From IMG/VR virus record IMGVR_UViG_3300047089_000067, positions 1 to 34,332 of that record: a stretch of 34,332 nt of DNA. The stretch is one strand, 5' to 3'. Below are positions 1 to 5,655 of this stretch, piece by piece; positions within the stretch are counted from its first letter, which is position 1; each line of letters begins with the position of its first letter. The stretch comes from a virus. The notes beneath the pieces are model-generated. The model was not told the DNA's origin. It saw only the letters and a program-made list of their open reading frames with translations, and did no database searches. The position numbers and the translations under genes were made by a program.

Positions 1-347
1 AATCGGCTGACTATTTCTTCGGCTAGGCCGCGAGCATCGTTGTATCCGTCTGCAATCTTGACCAGTGCTTCGAAGAACTCTTTTCCATGCCATTCCAGGC
101 GCCGAGCGTTCCACTGCTCTTGACTGCGCTGCCTTGAGACTTCGTCACGCGCCTTGACCGCATCGGGATCGTGCTGCTTGCAATAAGCGCCGTCAGGCCC
201 GTGACCTCGCTTACGAGAGCACTGATTATACTTGGGCCAGTTCAGGCCAGCAACGCGCACACTTTCACAGCATCGCGAAAGGTCGGGCGGGATGTTTTCA
301 TAGCTTGCCCCATAGTTCTTGGGGTACAGATTTGATTGCTGCGTCAT
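1..347 (-). CDS. Phage hypothetical protein, partial (C-terminus outside window)
   Basis: The first 115 residues of a leftward gene are visible and the frame is open to the window edge. The ATG at 345-347 overlaps the stop of the upstream gene as ATGA (344-347), so translation is probably coupled. Around residues 43-60 a Cys/His pattern (QCSRKRGH, then YCKQHDPDAVKAR) looks like a small zinc-binding motif. A charged helical stretch rich in Arg, Glu and Trp follows. Similar short Cys/His proteins occur in proteobacterial prophages, but I cannot name a function. This shows that the leftward operon continues beyond the window. Confidence 0.75.
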   Translation of the reverse strand, partial: MTQQSNLYPKNYGASYENIPPDLSRCCESVRVAGLNWPKYNQCSRKRGHGPDGAYCKQHDPDAVKARDEVSRQRSQEQWNARRLEWHGKEFFEALVKIADGYNDARGLAEEIVSR

Positions 348-538
348 TTCTCTAACTGCTGATTATCGTCGATCTTCAACTCGAAAACATGGCAGATCCT
401 TGGGCCGTCCTCTGGCTGATCCCAGATAACCCAAACCCAATCTTCGTCGATCTTATCGATGGTCCCCGACTTATCGCGCCCGCGCCAGATGACGCGCTGT
501 CCCTTTTCAGTCGGAGAATCTTTGGGCCGTTTTGCCAT
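344..538 (-). CDS. Small SH3-barrel-like phage hypothetical protein
   Basis: This encodes 64 residues. I place the start at the ATG at 536-538 and not at the TTG one codon upstream, because AGGT lies at a suitable distance before it. Short alternating hydrophobic strands (RVIWRGRDKSGTIDKI, then WVWVIWD) suggest a small SH3- or KOW-like beta barrel; this is a guess from the pattern. It lies in the leftward operon and shares ATGA with the next gene. The function is unknown. Confidence 0.65.
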   Translation of the reverse strand: MAKRPKDSPTEKGQRVIWRGRDKSGTIDKIDEDWVWVIWDQPEDGPRICHVFELKIDDNQQLEK

Positions 539-542
539 CAAA

Positions 543-755
543 CTACCTATGAACGTGAATTGTAGCGCCCTTCACGAAGCGCGGAAATAGCCTACCGCTT
601 TTCTCCCGGTCGGTATTCAGCTTCCACCGTATCGCCCTAGTGGTGCGCCCAAGTCGTTCAGCGATCTGCTCATGGAGCATTCCGAGATCGACGAGGCGGT
701 ACAACGTCGCTGTGTCTCGCTCATCCCAAGGCGATCTGTGGCCATTTAAGTTCAT
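543..755 (-). CDS. Myb/SANT-like helix-turn-helix small protein
   Basis: This encodes 70 residues from an ATG at 753-755, preceded by AGGTAG. Residues 8-46 have the pattern SPWDERDTATLYRLVDLG followed by IAERLGRTTRAIRWKL. That matches the SANT/Myb or GcrA-like trihelical DNA-binding fold: a Trp-Asp start and a recognition helix RTTRAIRWKL. It probably binds DNA. It ends 5 bp before the next gene in the operon. Its target is unknown. Confidence 0.7.
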   Translation of the reverse strand: MNLNGHRSPWDERDTATLYRLVDLGMLHEQIAERLGRTTRAIRWKLNTDREKSGRLFPRFVKGATIHVHR

Positions 756-770
756 CGCGCTACCTGTCTA

Positions 771-1025
771 TTAGATCGACTCTGCCAAAACTTCCTGCCG
801 GCGTCGATGCCGTAATAGAAGGTCAGGCATAGGGCAATCCACCTCTCTCATGAACTCAAAAAACGGGTCACCATAGGGAAGCTTTGATCCCCTAGAGTTT
901 CTGAACCTCGCCAGCAATTGGCGATGGGCCGATATCGCTGCATCGCGGATTGATGTCGGCGCCTTGTGCGATCCAGCCAGGGCCTTGATGGCGATCTTCT
1001 CTTCCTTGGTGTGGTCAATCTTCAT
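771..1025 (-). CDS. Phage hypothetical protein
   Basis: This encodes 84 residues from an ATG at 1023-1025. The protein is basic and mostly helical by composition, with an Arg-rich C-terminus (LLLRHRRRQEVLAE). It has no recognisable domain, signal peptide or membrane segment. It is one of a run of short genes transcribed leftward with gaps below 25 bp, which supports it being real. Confidence 0.6.
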   Translation of the reverse strand: MKIDHTKEEKIAIKALAGSHKAPTSIRDAAISAHRQLLARFRNSRGSKLPYGDPFFEFMREVDCPMPDLLLRHRRRQEVLAESI

Positions 1026-1044
1026 GGTTCACCCAATCGACGCG

Positions 1045-1251
1045 TTAACGGCGCGGCCCGTCTTTTGTCACCCGCTCAATCGGGAACTCAAGTTCGGCCA
1101 TCCATCGATACGGATATGGTCCGCGATCCATGCGCCACGCCCCCAACGGATAGGCGTGACCCTCGATGTGAGCCCACCAACCTCCGCGTCCTTTATGGAC
1201 CGAAAACTTCTTTGCGGGTTGGATGATTGCTGGCGTCTGTTCAATCGGCAT
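1045..1251 (-). CDS. Aromatic-rich phage hypothetical protein
   Basis: This encodes 68 residues from an ATG at 1249-1251. It has an unusual density of aromatic residues and glycine in the middle (GRGGWWAHIEGHAYPLGAW, then GPYPYRWMAELEF). That suggests a small compact beta domain. No family is recognised. It sits 19 bp before the next gene of the leftward operon. Confidence 0.6.
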   Translation of the reverse strand: MPIEQTPAIIQPAKKFSVHKGRGGWWAHIEGHAYPLGAWRMDRGPYPYRWMAELEFPIERVTKDGPRR

Positions 1252-1274
1252 ATATTTTCCTTGATGTCGGTCGG

Positions 1275-1457
1275 TTAGGGTTTTTTGATCTCAATGCACT
1301 GATATATGTCTCTATTGTCGTTAGACTTTTTCTTCCAATCGTCGCCAGCCGCCCGGCAGTTGGCTTCGGTGGGGAAATGGTATGGCACCACAGCGATGCT
1401 AGACCCGTAATAGACATGGGGCTGTAGGGTCAAAAACCAGAACATCACTTCGGGCAC
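1275..1457 (-). CDS. Small phage hypothetical protein with GTG start
   Basis: This encodes 60 residues. The chosen GTG at 1455-1457 has the strong ribosome-binding sequence GGAGAGG a few bases upstream; an internal ATG at codon 5 lacks one. The N-terminus is hydrophobic (MFWFLTLQP), perhaps a weak signal or membrane anchor. It is followed by FPTEANCRAAGDDW and a Cys near the end. This arrangement resembles short exported phage proteins with two cysteines. The function is unknown. Confidence 0.6.
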   Translation of the reverse strand: MPEVMFWFLTLQPHVYYGSSIAVVPYHFPTEANCRAAGDDWKKKSNDNRDIYQCIEIKKP

Positions 1458-1481
1458 TTAACCTCTCCTTCGTTCGACGCG

Positions 1482-1694
1482 TTAGCGAAAGAAGCGTTCG
1501 CCGTGTTTGTCCGGCGGCGTGATGAACTCGGCTTCAAGGTGATCCATAATTGCAGCGGCATGATTATAGCCGAGGCCCATCTTGCGCTGGATATAGCTCG
1601 TGCATCCGGTCAGCTTTCCAGCTTCGCGGTGACGCTGCCGGAGAAAATCTCGGGCTAGGGTAAGCTGAACCCCGTCAATCGGCTGGTTGCTCAT
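1482..1694 (-). CDS. Stand-alone FtsK-gamma-like winged-helix protein
   Basis: This encodes 70 residues from an ATG at 1692-1694. Residues 32-61 (TSYIQRKMGLGYNHAAAIMD, then HLEAEFITPP) match the gamma domain of the DNA translocase FtsK. In FtsK this winged helix reads KOPS sequences and contacts XerD. Here only that domain is present, with no motor. As established knowledge, FtsK gamma binds specific octamers and activates Xer recombination. By inference this protein may bind DNA as a small regulator, or imitate the host domain. It lies 1.5 kb downstream of the integrase in the same operon. The domain call is fairly sure; the role is open. Confidence 0.75.
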   Translation of the reverse strand: MSNQPIDGVQLTLARDFLRQRHREAGKLTGCTSYIQRKMGLGYNHAAAIMDHLEAEFITPPDKHGERFFR

Positions 1695-1711
1695 GTTCGT
1701 TGACCTCTCCT

Positions 1712-1942
1712 TTACTCGCAGTCTTCCGAGATGTCGTTCAGCGCATCTTCAACGTCGGTGCCTTCGATGTTCTCGTAGGCAATGACGGCCATCTGCCACA
1801 CCGCAACCTCTTGCGGGTGGGTGGCTTGGTCGAAGCGGTATCCGTGCGCGACTTCGTATCCCAAGCGCCCGTAGAAGATGCGCGCCAACTCGTTGGCGTC
1901 GGCCACGATCTGGTGTGAAGTCCTCGGTTCGTTTTCGTCCAT
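1712..1942 (-). CDS. Acidic helical phage hypothetical protein
   Basis: This encodes 76 residues. I use the ATG at 1940-1942, which has AGGAG eight bases upstream; a TTG further upstream would add a non-conserved extension. The protein is acidic, especially at the C-terminus (GTDVEDALNDISEDCE). A helical middle section contains ADANELARIFYGRLGYEV. No domain is recognised. It is in the leftward operon, 17 bp before the FtsK-gamma-like gene. Confidence 0.7.
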   Translation of the reverse strand: MDENEPRTSHQIVADANELARIFYGRLGYEVAHGYRFDQATHPQEVAVWQMAVIAYENIEGTDVEDALNDISEDCE

Positions 1943-1964
1943 GGTTATGCTCCTAAAGGGCGCG

Positions 1965-2327
1965 TCAACAAACAATGGTGGGCTGGCTTTCGGGTGGGTA
2001 TCGGCCTGACAGTGCCTTCGCCTCCCTACTCGCCAGTTTCGTCACCCGAGGGGCTATCCGCTGTCCATCGGCTCCCCACTCCGCTACCGAGAATCTACGA
2101 CTGGTCAGCTTGTCGGTAGAGCCTGTGCCAGAAGTCCACCCACGACCGTCGTGGTGGGGGATGGTGGGACCAGATGATGCGAAGGGGGCCTTCGGCTCGC
2201 ACGAGGCAGCCCCATCCCCTACAGCCATCTTCGCGCTACCGGCCACTACGCGACCTATAGGCCAACGCTGGCATCCGTCCACATGGCAGAAGCATAACGG
2301 TTCGGTACGTGCGATTGGGAGCATCAT
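1965..2327 (-). CDS. Doubtful phage hypothetical protein
   Basis: This open frame of 120 codons fills the gap between two better-supported genes of the leftward operon. The ATG at 2325-2327 lies 18 bp after the upstream stop. The N-terminus contains CFCHVDGCQRWPIGRV, which could bind metal. The rest is low in predicted structure and rich in Gly, Ser and Pro. The other strand is also open across this stretch, so an open frame alone is weak evidence. No strong ribosome-binding site is present. Confidence 0.35.
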   Translation of the reverse strand: MMLPIARTEPLCFCHVDGCQRWPIGRVVAGSAKMAVGDGAASCEPKAPFASSGPTIPHHDGRGWTSGTGSTDKLTSRRFSVAEWGADGQRIAPRVTKLASREAKALSGRYPPESQPTIVC

Positions 2328-2345
2328 CTGGTTTCTCAATGTTCG

Positions 2346-2642
2346 TTATCTTGCCGATAGTTCTGAATTGGCCATTTCGAGCAAAACATCTGCGTGGCAC
2401 GCTTGGTCGGTCCTGCACCAGCATGCGAGGTTCTTGCCTCGCAACAGCGCTAGATCGTCCATGCCGGAAGATGTCTTCGAAAGCCTCTCCCAACGAACAC
2501 GGAAAAAGCGAACGGCCTGGTCTCGGGTCATAGCCGACGTCTGGTAGGGATTGCCCCAGCGGGTCGGTCGTCCAACATAGACAGCGCCTTCCGGCATCCG
2601 CCATCCCTTGGTCCGCTTTCGTTGGATGCGCTCTGGTTTCAT
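2346..2642 (-). CDS. DUF4326 family phage protein
   Basis: This encodes 98 residues from an ATG at 2640-2642. The family signature is clear: VYVGRPTRWGNPY at residues 21-33, and LRGKNLACWCRTDQACHADV at 67-86, with a CWC...CH cluster at residues 74-83. DUF4326 proteins are common in phages and some bacteria, and their biochemical role is not established. The conserved Cys/His set suggests a metal- or nucleotide-related function. It is in the leftward operon, 18 bp after the 55-residue gene at 2661-2828. Confidence 0.85.
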   Translation of the reverse strand: MKPERIQRKRTKGWRMPEGAVYVGRPTRWGNPYQTSAMTRDQAVRFFRVRWERLSKTSSGMDDLALLRGKNLACWCRTDQACHADVLLEMANSELSAR

Positions 2643-2660
2643 CGCTAAGCTGCCATGAAG

Positions 2661-2828
2661 TCAGTAGTTGTCGCTCGGCCAGTCCTTGCCGTACCTCGAC
2701 TTAAGATATTTCAGGGTGGCGATGCGCTCCTCGGAATCCATCACATCCATCGCCTTGAGGACCGTCGTTAGACGATTGATCCATGCCTCTGGATTGCGCG
2801 GCGGTTGAGCGGTCTTTGTTTTGGCCAT
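2661..2828 (-). CDS. 55-residue helical phage protein
   Basis: This short gene runs from an ATG at 2826-2828 to a TGA at 2661-2663. Its start overlaps the stop of the upstream gene by one base (TAATG), so translation is probably coupled. The protein has a Pro-rich start (AQPPRNPEAWINRL). A helical hairpin-like part follows (VMDSEERIATLKYLKSRYGK), ending in DWPSDNY. This resembles small DNA-binding or scaffold-type phage proteins. No function can be given. Confidence 0.65.
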   Translation of the reverse strand: MAKTKTAQPPRNPEAWINRLTTVLKAMDVMDSEERIATLKYLKSRYGKDWPSDNY

Positions 2829-3118
2829 TACTTAACCGCCTCAAGATCCCAGCCGTCGCGGCCGTTCTCGTGGTTTCGCTGCTCCACGCCAGACCAGAGC
2901 TTTGCCGCAGCCTCAGCCGCCTGTTGAGCGGTGTCGTAAATGCCTACCGGAAAGCCATCGATATCGATGAGTCGGAAGCGAACAGGCCGCGAACGTCTCT
3001 GTGCTGCTGGTGTGCTCGTCTGCGCACATGTTTGTGCTTCGTTCTGCAAATCAGGCACAGTTTCGTGCAAGGCAGACGCATTTTGTTCTGATGAAGTCAT
3101 TGATTTCATTAGCTCCAT
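2828..3118 (-). CDS. Phage hypothetical protein downstream of the integrase
   Basis: This encodes 96 residues from an ATG at 3116-3118. Met codons 4 and 7 are other possible starts, and GGAG lies just before codon 4. The N-terminal 40 residues are Gln/Ser/Thr-rich and look disordered. Residues 45-90 form a compact unit (RFRLIDIDGFPVGIYDTAQQ, then AAEAAAKLWSG). It begins 50 bp after the integrase stop on the same strand, with no terminator seen between, so the integrase is not the last gene of its transcript. Confidence 0.6.
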   Translation of the reverse strand: MELMKSMTSSEQNASALHETVPDLQNEAQTCAQTSTPAAQRRSRPVRFRLIDIDGFPVGIYDTAQQAAEAAAKLWSGVEQRNHENGRDGWDLEAVK

Positions 3119-3168
3119 ATCAAAAGTTGCGGCCTCCGTCAGGGGAATTTCCTCTCACGTCTCACCCC

Positions 3169-4152
3169 TTATTTTATAGTCTTTCCGAGTTCTTCGCTTG
3201 GGAATTGTGCTTGTGGTGTGCTCGTCAGCCGGTCGGTAATGGTCTTATCCTCGATCGCGTGACCGTAGGTTTCGAATACGTGGCGGGCAGACTTCCACCC
3301 GCCATGCTTGGCGACCGTGACCGGATCGAACCCGGCATGAAGCATGGACGTTGCGAAGCCGTGGCGAAGGCAATGGGGCGATAGATATTCAATCCCCGCT
3401 CGCTTGCAGGCCGTCTGCCAAACCCTCACTAGCAAGCCCCTATGGCCATATTTGAACGGCGGCGCATCCTTTGATAGATTTGCCAAGGCAATGAACAGCG
3501 GGGCGGGAAGGTGGGCCGTGCGTTCAGCTCCGATCTTGGTTTGCCTAATCAAGACCGTCCGTTTTTGAAGGTTGATGTCCTTCCAGGTGACCGCCAGAGC
3601 CTCGCTAATGCGTGCGCCAGTCAAGAACATGAACATGGCAAGCGCGCCGATCTGCGGCTTGTTGGCCTTCGCAAAGGCTTGCACCCACTCCCATGTGGCC
3701 GGCGTCTTTTCCTTGGTCTCGACCTCGAACCGCTTGACGCGGATAGGCGGACACTGGCCTAGCTCGGCGCAATGGTTGATGATCGCCTGAGTGGGAACGA
3801 TCACATGCCGATTCCACGTTGCCGTACCGGCCTTGGGATAAAGGTCGATCGCTGACTGCTTGATCCCTCCCGGAGTGATGTCCTTCACCAGCGTCTCTTT
3901 CCAATGATCCAGGATCTTGGATAGGAAGCGATCAGGCTTCCCAGCCTTCAAATAAGCGGCGGCGGCGTCCGAAAACCTCAGGACTGCTTGGGGGCCATCA
4001 AGACTACGTTTGAACTCGCGGGCCTCGATGCGGTTCGCGATTTGCTCGGCGACTTCCTTGAGAGTTGTTCCCGTAGTTTCTCGTATGACACGTCCGGCAA
4101 CCTTGCCCCTGACGTGGTAGACTTCGCCCCTCTTGTAGACCGTGAGTGGCAT
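3169..4152 (-). CDS. int: Tyrosine-type site-specific integrase
   Basis: The 327-residue recombinase would insert the phage chromosome into the host and remove it by cutting DNA through a tyrosine. The catalytic set is complete: Arg181 (LTGARISE), Lys206 (RQTKIG), His260 and Arg263 (PHCLRHGFAT), His283 (AKHGGW) and Tyr296 (FETYGH). The N-terminal 50 residues (MPLTVYKRGEVYHVRG onward) form an arm-type DNA-binding domain, followed by a core-binding SAM-like domain. The ATG at 4150-4152 has GGAG nine bases upstream. Its first 57 codons overlap the upstream helix-turn-helix gene in another frame. It lies inside a longer leftward operon and not at its end. No attachment site was recognised. Confidence 0.96.
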   Translation of the reverse strand: MPLTVYKRGEVYHVRGKVAGRVIRETTGTTLKEVAEQIANRIEAREFKRSLDGPQAVLRFSDAAAAYLKAGKPDRFLSKILDHWKETLVKDITPGGIKQSAIDLYPKAGTATWNRHVIVPTQAIINHCAELGQCPPIRVKRFEVETKEKTPATWEWVQAFAKANKPQIGALAMFMFLTGARISEALAVTWKDINLQKRTVLIRQTKIGAERTAHLPAPLFIALANLSKDAPPFKYGHRGLLVRVWQTACKRAGIEYLSPHCLRHGFATSMLHAGFDPVTVAKHGGWKSARHVFETYGHAIEDKTITDRLTSTPQAQFPSEELGKTIK

Positions 4153-4319
4153 CGGAATGACTCCATAATGGCTAGGACATCCTCTTCTGTGAGGGCGATC
4201 CTATTCTTTCCTAAAATCAGGCAGGCGTTAAGTTCTCTTGCACGCTCACGCACACGTCTTTCCGATGTCCCCAACCTCTTGGCGACTTCCCCAGGTTGAT
4301 AAAGGTCGGGCATCGGCAT
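3978..4319 (-). CDS. Helix-turn-helix protein, candidate excisionase
   Basis: This encodes 113 residues. I start it at the ATG at 4317-4319, with AAGG ten bases upstream; an adjacent TTG is also possible. Residues 4-54 (LYQPGEVAKRLGTSERRVRE, then ILGKNRIALTEEDVLAIME) form a MerR/excisionase-type winged helix. Such genes next to an integrase usually encode the directionality factor (established for many phages; inferred here). The last 57 codons overlap the integrase gene in another frame and are Ser/Lys/Arg-rich, so the tail is unusual. It probably binds near the attachment site or regulates the integrase. Confidence 0.75.
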   Translation of the reverse strand: MPMPDLYQPGEVAKRLGTSERRVRERARELNACLILGKNRIALTEEDVLAIMESFRCHSRSTRGAKSTTSGARLPDVSYEKLREQLSRKSPSKSRTASRPASSNVVLMAPKQS

Positions 4320-4341
4320 CAAAGTTGACCTTGAGTTAAAG

Positions 4342-4557
4342 CTATTTCATCCGTTTGGCTTCGATTTGCTGTTGCTGAAGCGTCTTGAACTGCGTCGCCC
4401 CGCCGTCATGGAAGTCCTCGCAGAAGCGCTCGTAAGCAGCCTCAGCCTTGTTCTGCTCACAGTCGTCACAGATGAACTCGCCATATTCGTTTTCGACCAT
4501 CCAAGCTTCGTGATTGCATTCGTCGCATAGGGTATGTCTGCGGGTATCGGTGGTCAT
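4342..4557 (-). CDS. Small zinc-ribbon protein
   Basis: This encodes 71 residues from an ATG at 4555-4557. Two Cys pairs, CDEC at residues 11-14 and CDDC at 30-33, define a small zinc ribbon. A charged helix with a Gln run follows (FKTLQQQQIEAKRMK). The start overlaps the upstream stop as ATGA. Binding of DNA, RNA or a protein is likely, but the partner is unknown. It is in the operon that leads into the integrase. Confidence 0.7.
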   Translation of the reverse strand: MTTDTRRHTLCDECNHEAWMVENEYGEFICDDCEQNKAEAAYERFCEDFHDGGATQFKTLQQQQIEAKRMK

Positions 4558-4727
4558 GCCTCATCCCTCATTTTCTCGTATTCGTAATCTGGATCGCGAA
4601 AGCTTTGCCGGCACTCGCCGGTGCAGCCGCTTGGCTGCCAGCCGCCGCGGAATTCCCAGGGAGACGCGCCACAATGCTCGCAGCGGTCATCGTCAGGGTT
4701 GTGCGTTTTCCAGTCGTCGTATGACAT
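4554..4727 (-). CDS. 57-residue Cys-rich (zinc-binding) protein
   Basis: The ATG at 4725-4727 is preceded by GGTGAT; the longer frame from a TTG upstream would run into the preceding gene and is not used. CEHC near residue 15, followed by CTGEC about 20 residues later, suggests one zinc site. The segment between is Trp/Gly-rich (SPWEFRGGWQPSG). The stop overlaps the next start. It is the second gene of the leftward operon driven from the RHH-controlled promoter. Confidence 0.65.
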   Translation of the reverse strand: MSYDDWKTHNPDDDRCEHCGASPWEFRGGWQPSGCTGECRQSFRDPDYEYEKMRDEA

Positions 4728-4732
4728 CTGGA

Positions 4733-4954
4733 TCACCACGCGCGGGCTTGTTCGAGCGACATGCAACGGCTCAGACCGTTGTGAGGCACGAAGGAGTAAA
4801 GATTGCCGCTGCGGCGTTGACGGAGGACGTACTGATCTGGAAGGTAGTTCTTCGGGGTGGCGATTTTTTCGAGGACTTCGAGATCGTCAACGAACCCGAC
4901 GCGGACTACGTTTCCGATGGACCAGTCTTGCTTTGCTTTGCGGTGGAAGGCCAT
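4733..4954 (-). CDS. First gene of the integrase operon, hypothetical
   Basis: This encodes 73 residues. The ATG at 4952-4954 is chosen because GGGAG lies six bases upstream; the ATG two codons earlier is too close to that site. The protein starts MAFHRKAKQDWSIGNVVRVG and has several short beta strands (QYVLRQRRSGNLYSFVPHNG), suggesting a small barrel. No family is recognised. It stands directly downstream of the promoter and operator at 4976-5008, so it would be the first product when the integrase operon is switched on. Confidence 0.7.
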   Translation of the reverse strand: MAFHRKAKQDWSIGNVVRVGFVDDLEVLEKIATPKNYLPDQYVLRQRRSGNLYSFVPHNGLSRCMSLEQARAW

Positions 4955-4975
4955 GTTCATCTCCCGTTTCGATGG

Positions 4976-4995
4976 GATAGATGATATCAGGTATT
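4976..4995. promoter_or_regulatory. Operator-like site 3 of the RHH node
   Basis: The 20-bp site matches the near-perfect palindrome at 5041-5060 at 16 of 20 positions, sharing the core TGATATCA and the end GTATT. It covers the -10 box (4981-4986) of the leftward promoter, so a bound protein would block that promoter. Confidence 0.6.
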
Positions 4996-5008
4996 CGACC
5001 TTTTGCAA
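4981..5008 (-). promoter_or_regulatory. Predicted leftward sigma70 promoter of the integrase operon
   Basis: Read on the minus strand: -35 TTGCAA (5008-5003), a 16-bp spacer, and -10 TATCAT (4986-4981). Transcription would begin near 4975. That leaves about 20 bases before the ATG at 4954, including a GGGAG ribosome-binding site. The -10 lies inside operator site 3, and the -35 overlaps site 2. Confidence 0.55.
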
Positions 5009-5026
5009 TAGGTGATGTCGTTTATT
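5007..5026. promoter_or_regulatory. Operator-like site 2 of the RHH node
   Basis: AATAGGTGATGTCGTTTATT matches the site at 5041-5060 at 16 of 20 positions and is less symmetrical. It starts 31 bp from site 3 and 34 bp from site 1, close to three helical turns each. The three sites would therefore lie on nearly the same face of the DNA. Confidence 0.5.
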
Positions 5027-5034
5027 TTGGCCCT

Positions 5035-5062
5035 TGTAACAATACGTGATATCATGTATTGT
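5035..5062 (+). promoter_or_regulatory. Predicted promoter of the RHH gene (short or no leader)
   Basis: The -35 is TTGTAA (5035-5040), followed by a 16-bp spacer that is almost wholly operator site 1, and a weak -10 TATTGT (5057-5062). Transcription from this promoter would start at about 5069, next to the ATG at 5070. No ribosome-binding site precedes that ATG. Confidence 0.35.
5041..5060. promoter_or_regulatory. Operator-like site 1 (near-perfect 20-bp palindrome)
   Basis: AATACGTGATATCATGTATT is a palindrome with a single mismatched pair. It begins 29 bp upstream of the RHH gene start, between its predicted -35 and -10. It is the best copy of the three and is probably the main site for autorepression. 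Confidence 0.65.
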
Positions 5063-5069
5063 CGCTGCC

Positions 5070-5237
5070 ATGGGACGCAAACAGATCAACGAAGAGCAAA
5101 TGCCGGCCCGGCTTCCGGGAGGAACCCTAGAGCGGATCGACGCCGTTTTGGACCCGGAAACCAACGAAAAGCGGGCAGACTTCCTTCGGGAAGCTGTGGA
5201 ACGGGAACTGAAAAGGCGAGAGCGCATTGCACGCTAA
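5070..5237 (+). CDS. Ribbon-helix-helix (CopG/Arc-type) regulator
   Basis: The 55-residue protein has the RHH layout. A short strand (EQMPARLP, residues 9-16) is followed by helix 1 (GTLERIDAVL) and helix 2 (KRADFLREAVERELKRRE). RHH proteins bind DNA as dimers of dimers on short repeats (established). Here three matching palindromic sites lie just upstream and cover both this gene's promoter and the leftward integrase-operon promoter, so it probably represses both (inference). The ATG at 5070 has no ribosome-binding site and may be read from a leaderless transcript. It is the only rightward gene among leftward ones between 1 and 11220. Its 3' end overlaps the convergent gene at 5234 by 4 bp. 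Confidence 0.85.
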   Translation: MGRKQINEEQMPARLPGGTLERIDAVLDPETNEKRADFLREAVERELKRRERIAR

Positions 5238-5458
5238 CCCCGAGATTGCTTTGCTTTGTGCATCTTCAGAAGTGGAACGCGAACTGCCGAATACTGATCG
5301 ACAGTGTAATTTTCAATGAGGTCTTCGATCGCGAGCTTCTTGGACCTGAAAACACCCTCAGAAGAAAACCAGAAATCGTCCTCCTCGCAGTAGCCAACAG
5401 CAATCCACCCGAACTTATGTCGGTTGTTGCATCCTGTGCTATCGCGTGCGGGCATCAT
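5234..5458 (-). CDS. Phage hypothetical protein, last gene of the early left operon
   Basis: This encodes 74 residues from an ATG at 5456-5458, with a GGAGG-rich stretch just upstream; codon 2 is also Met and has better spacing. It carries the pattern FGWIAVGYCEEDDFWFSSEG, then LAIEDLIENYTVDQYSAVRV, giving a small alpha/beta protein. Its stop meets the convergent RHH gene tail to tail with no space for a terminator. Transcripts of this operon could therefore read antisense through the RHH gene. Confidence 0.65.
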   Translation of the reverse strand: MMPARDSTGCNNRHKFGWIAVGYCEEDDFWFSSEGVFRSKKLAIEDLIENYTVDQYSAVRVPLLKMHKAKQSRG

Positions 5459-5655
5459 CCCTCCTCCATACGAGTTAATGTGCTTATCGTGATCCGTTTA
5501 CGACCAACATTTTCTCTTAATTCAACCGCCCCATCCCGGCGATAGACTTTTAGATAATGCATTGCCTCACCCATCGCGATATCACGATTAGCGGCGGAAA
5601 CCGAAGCAACGCTGATGCCGTCCTGCCAAATCTCGAATGTGAACCAGTTACTCAT
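5455..5655 (-). CDS. Small alpha/beta phage hypothetical protein
   Basis: This encodes 66 residues from an ATG at 5653-5655. The pattern is WFTFEIWQDGISVASVSAAN, then DIAMGEAMHYLKVYRRDGAV, then RKRITISTLTR. It alternates strand, helix and strand like many small phage accessory proteins. Both ends overlap neighbouring genes by a few bases, which supports coupled translation. No function is known. Confidence 0.65.
   Translation of the reverse strand: MSNWFTFEIWQDGISVASVSAANRDIAMGEAMHYLKVYRRDGAVELRENVGRKRITISTLTRMEEG

Noticed and set aside
1965-2340. Possible tRNA or tmRNA as an attachment site
   Set aside because: No cloverleaf, T-loop consensus or CCA end could be found on either strand.
1975-2547. 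Rightward open frame of 190 codons
   Set aside because: It lies opposite the DUF4326 gene, which has clear family motifs, and runs against the whole operon. It is a shadow frame.
4955-5227. N-terminal extension of the first integrase-operon gene
   Set aside because: It would run across the operators and opposite the RHH gene. The ATG at 4954 with GGGAG is preferred.
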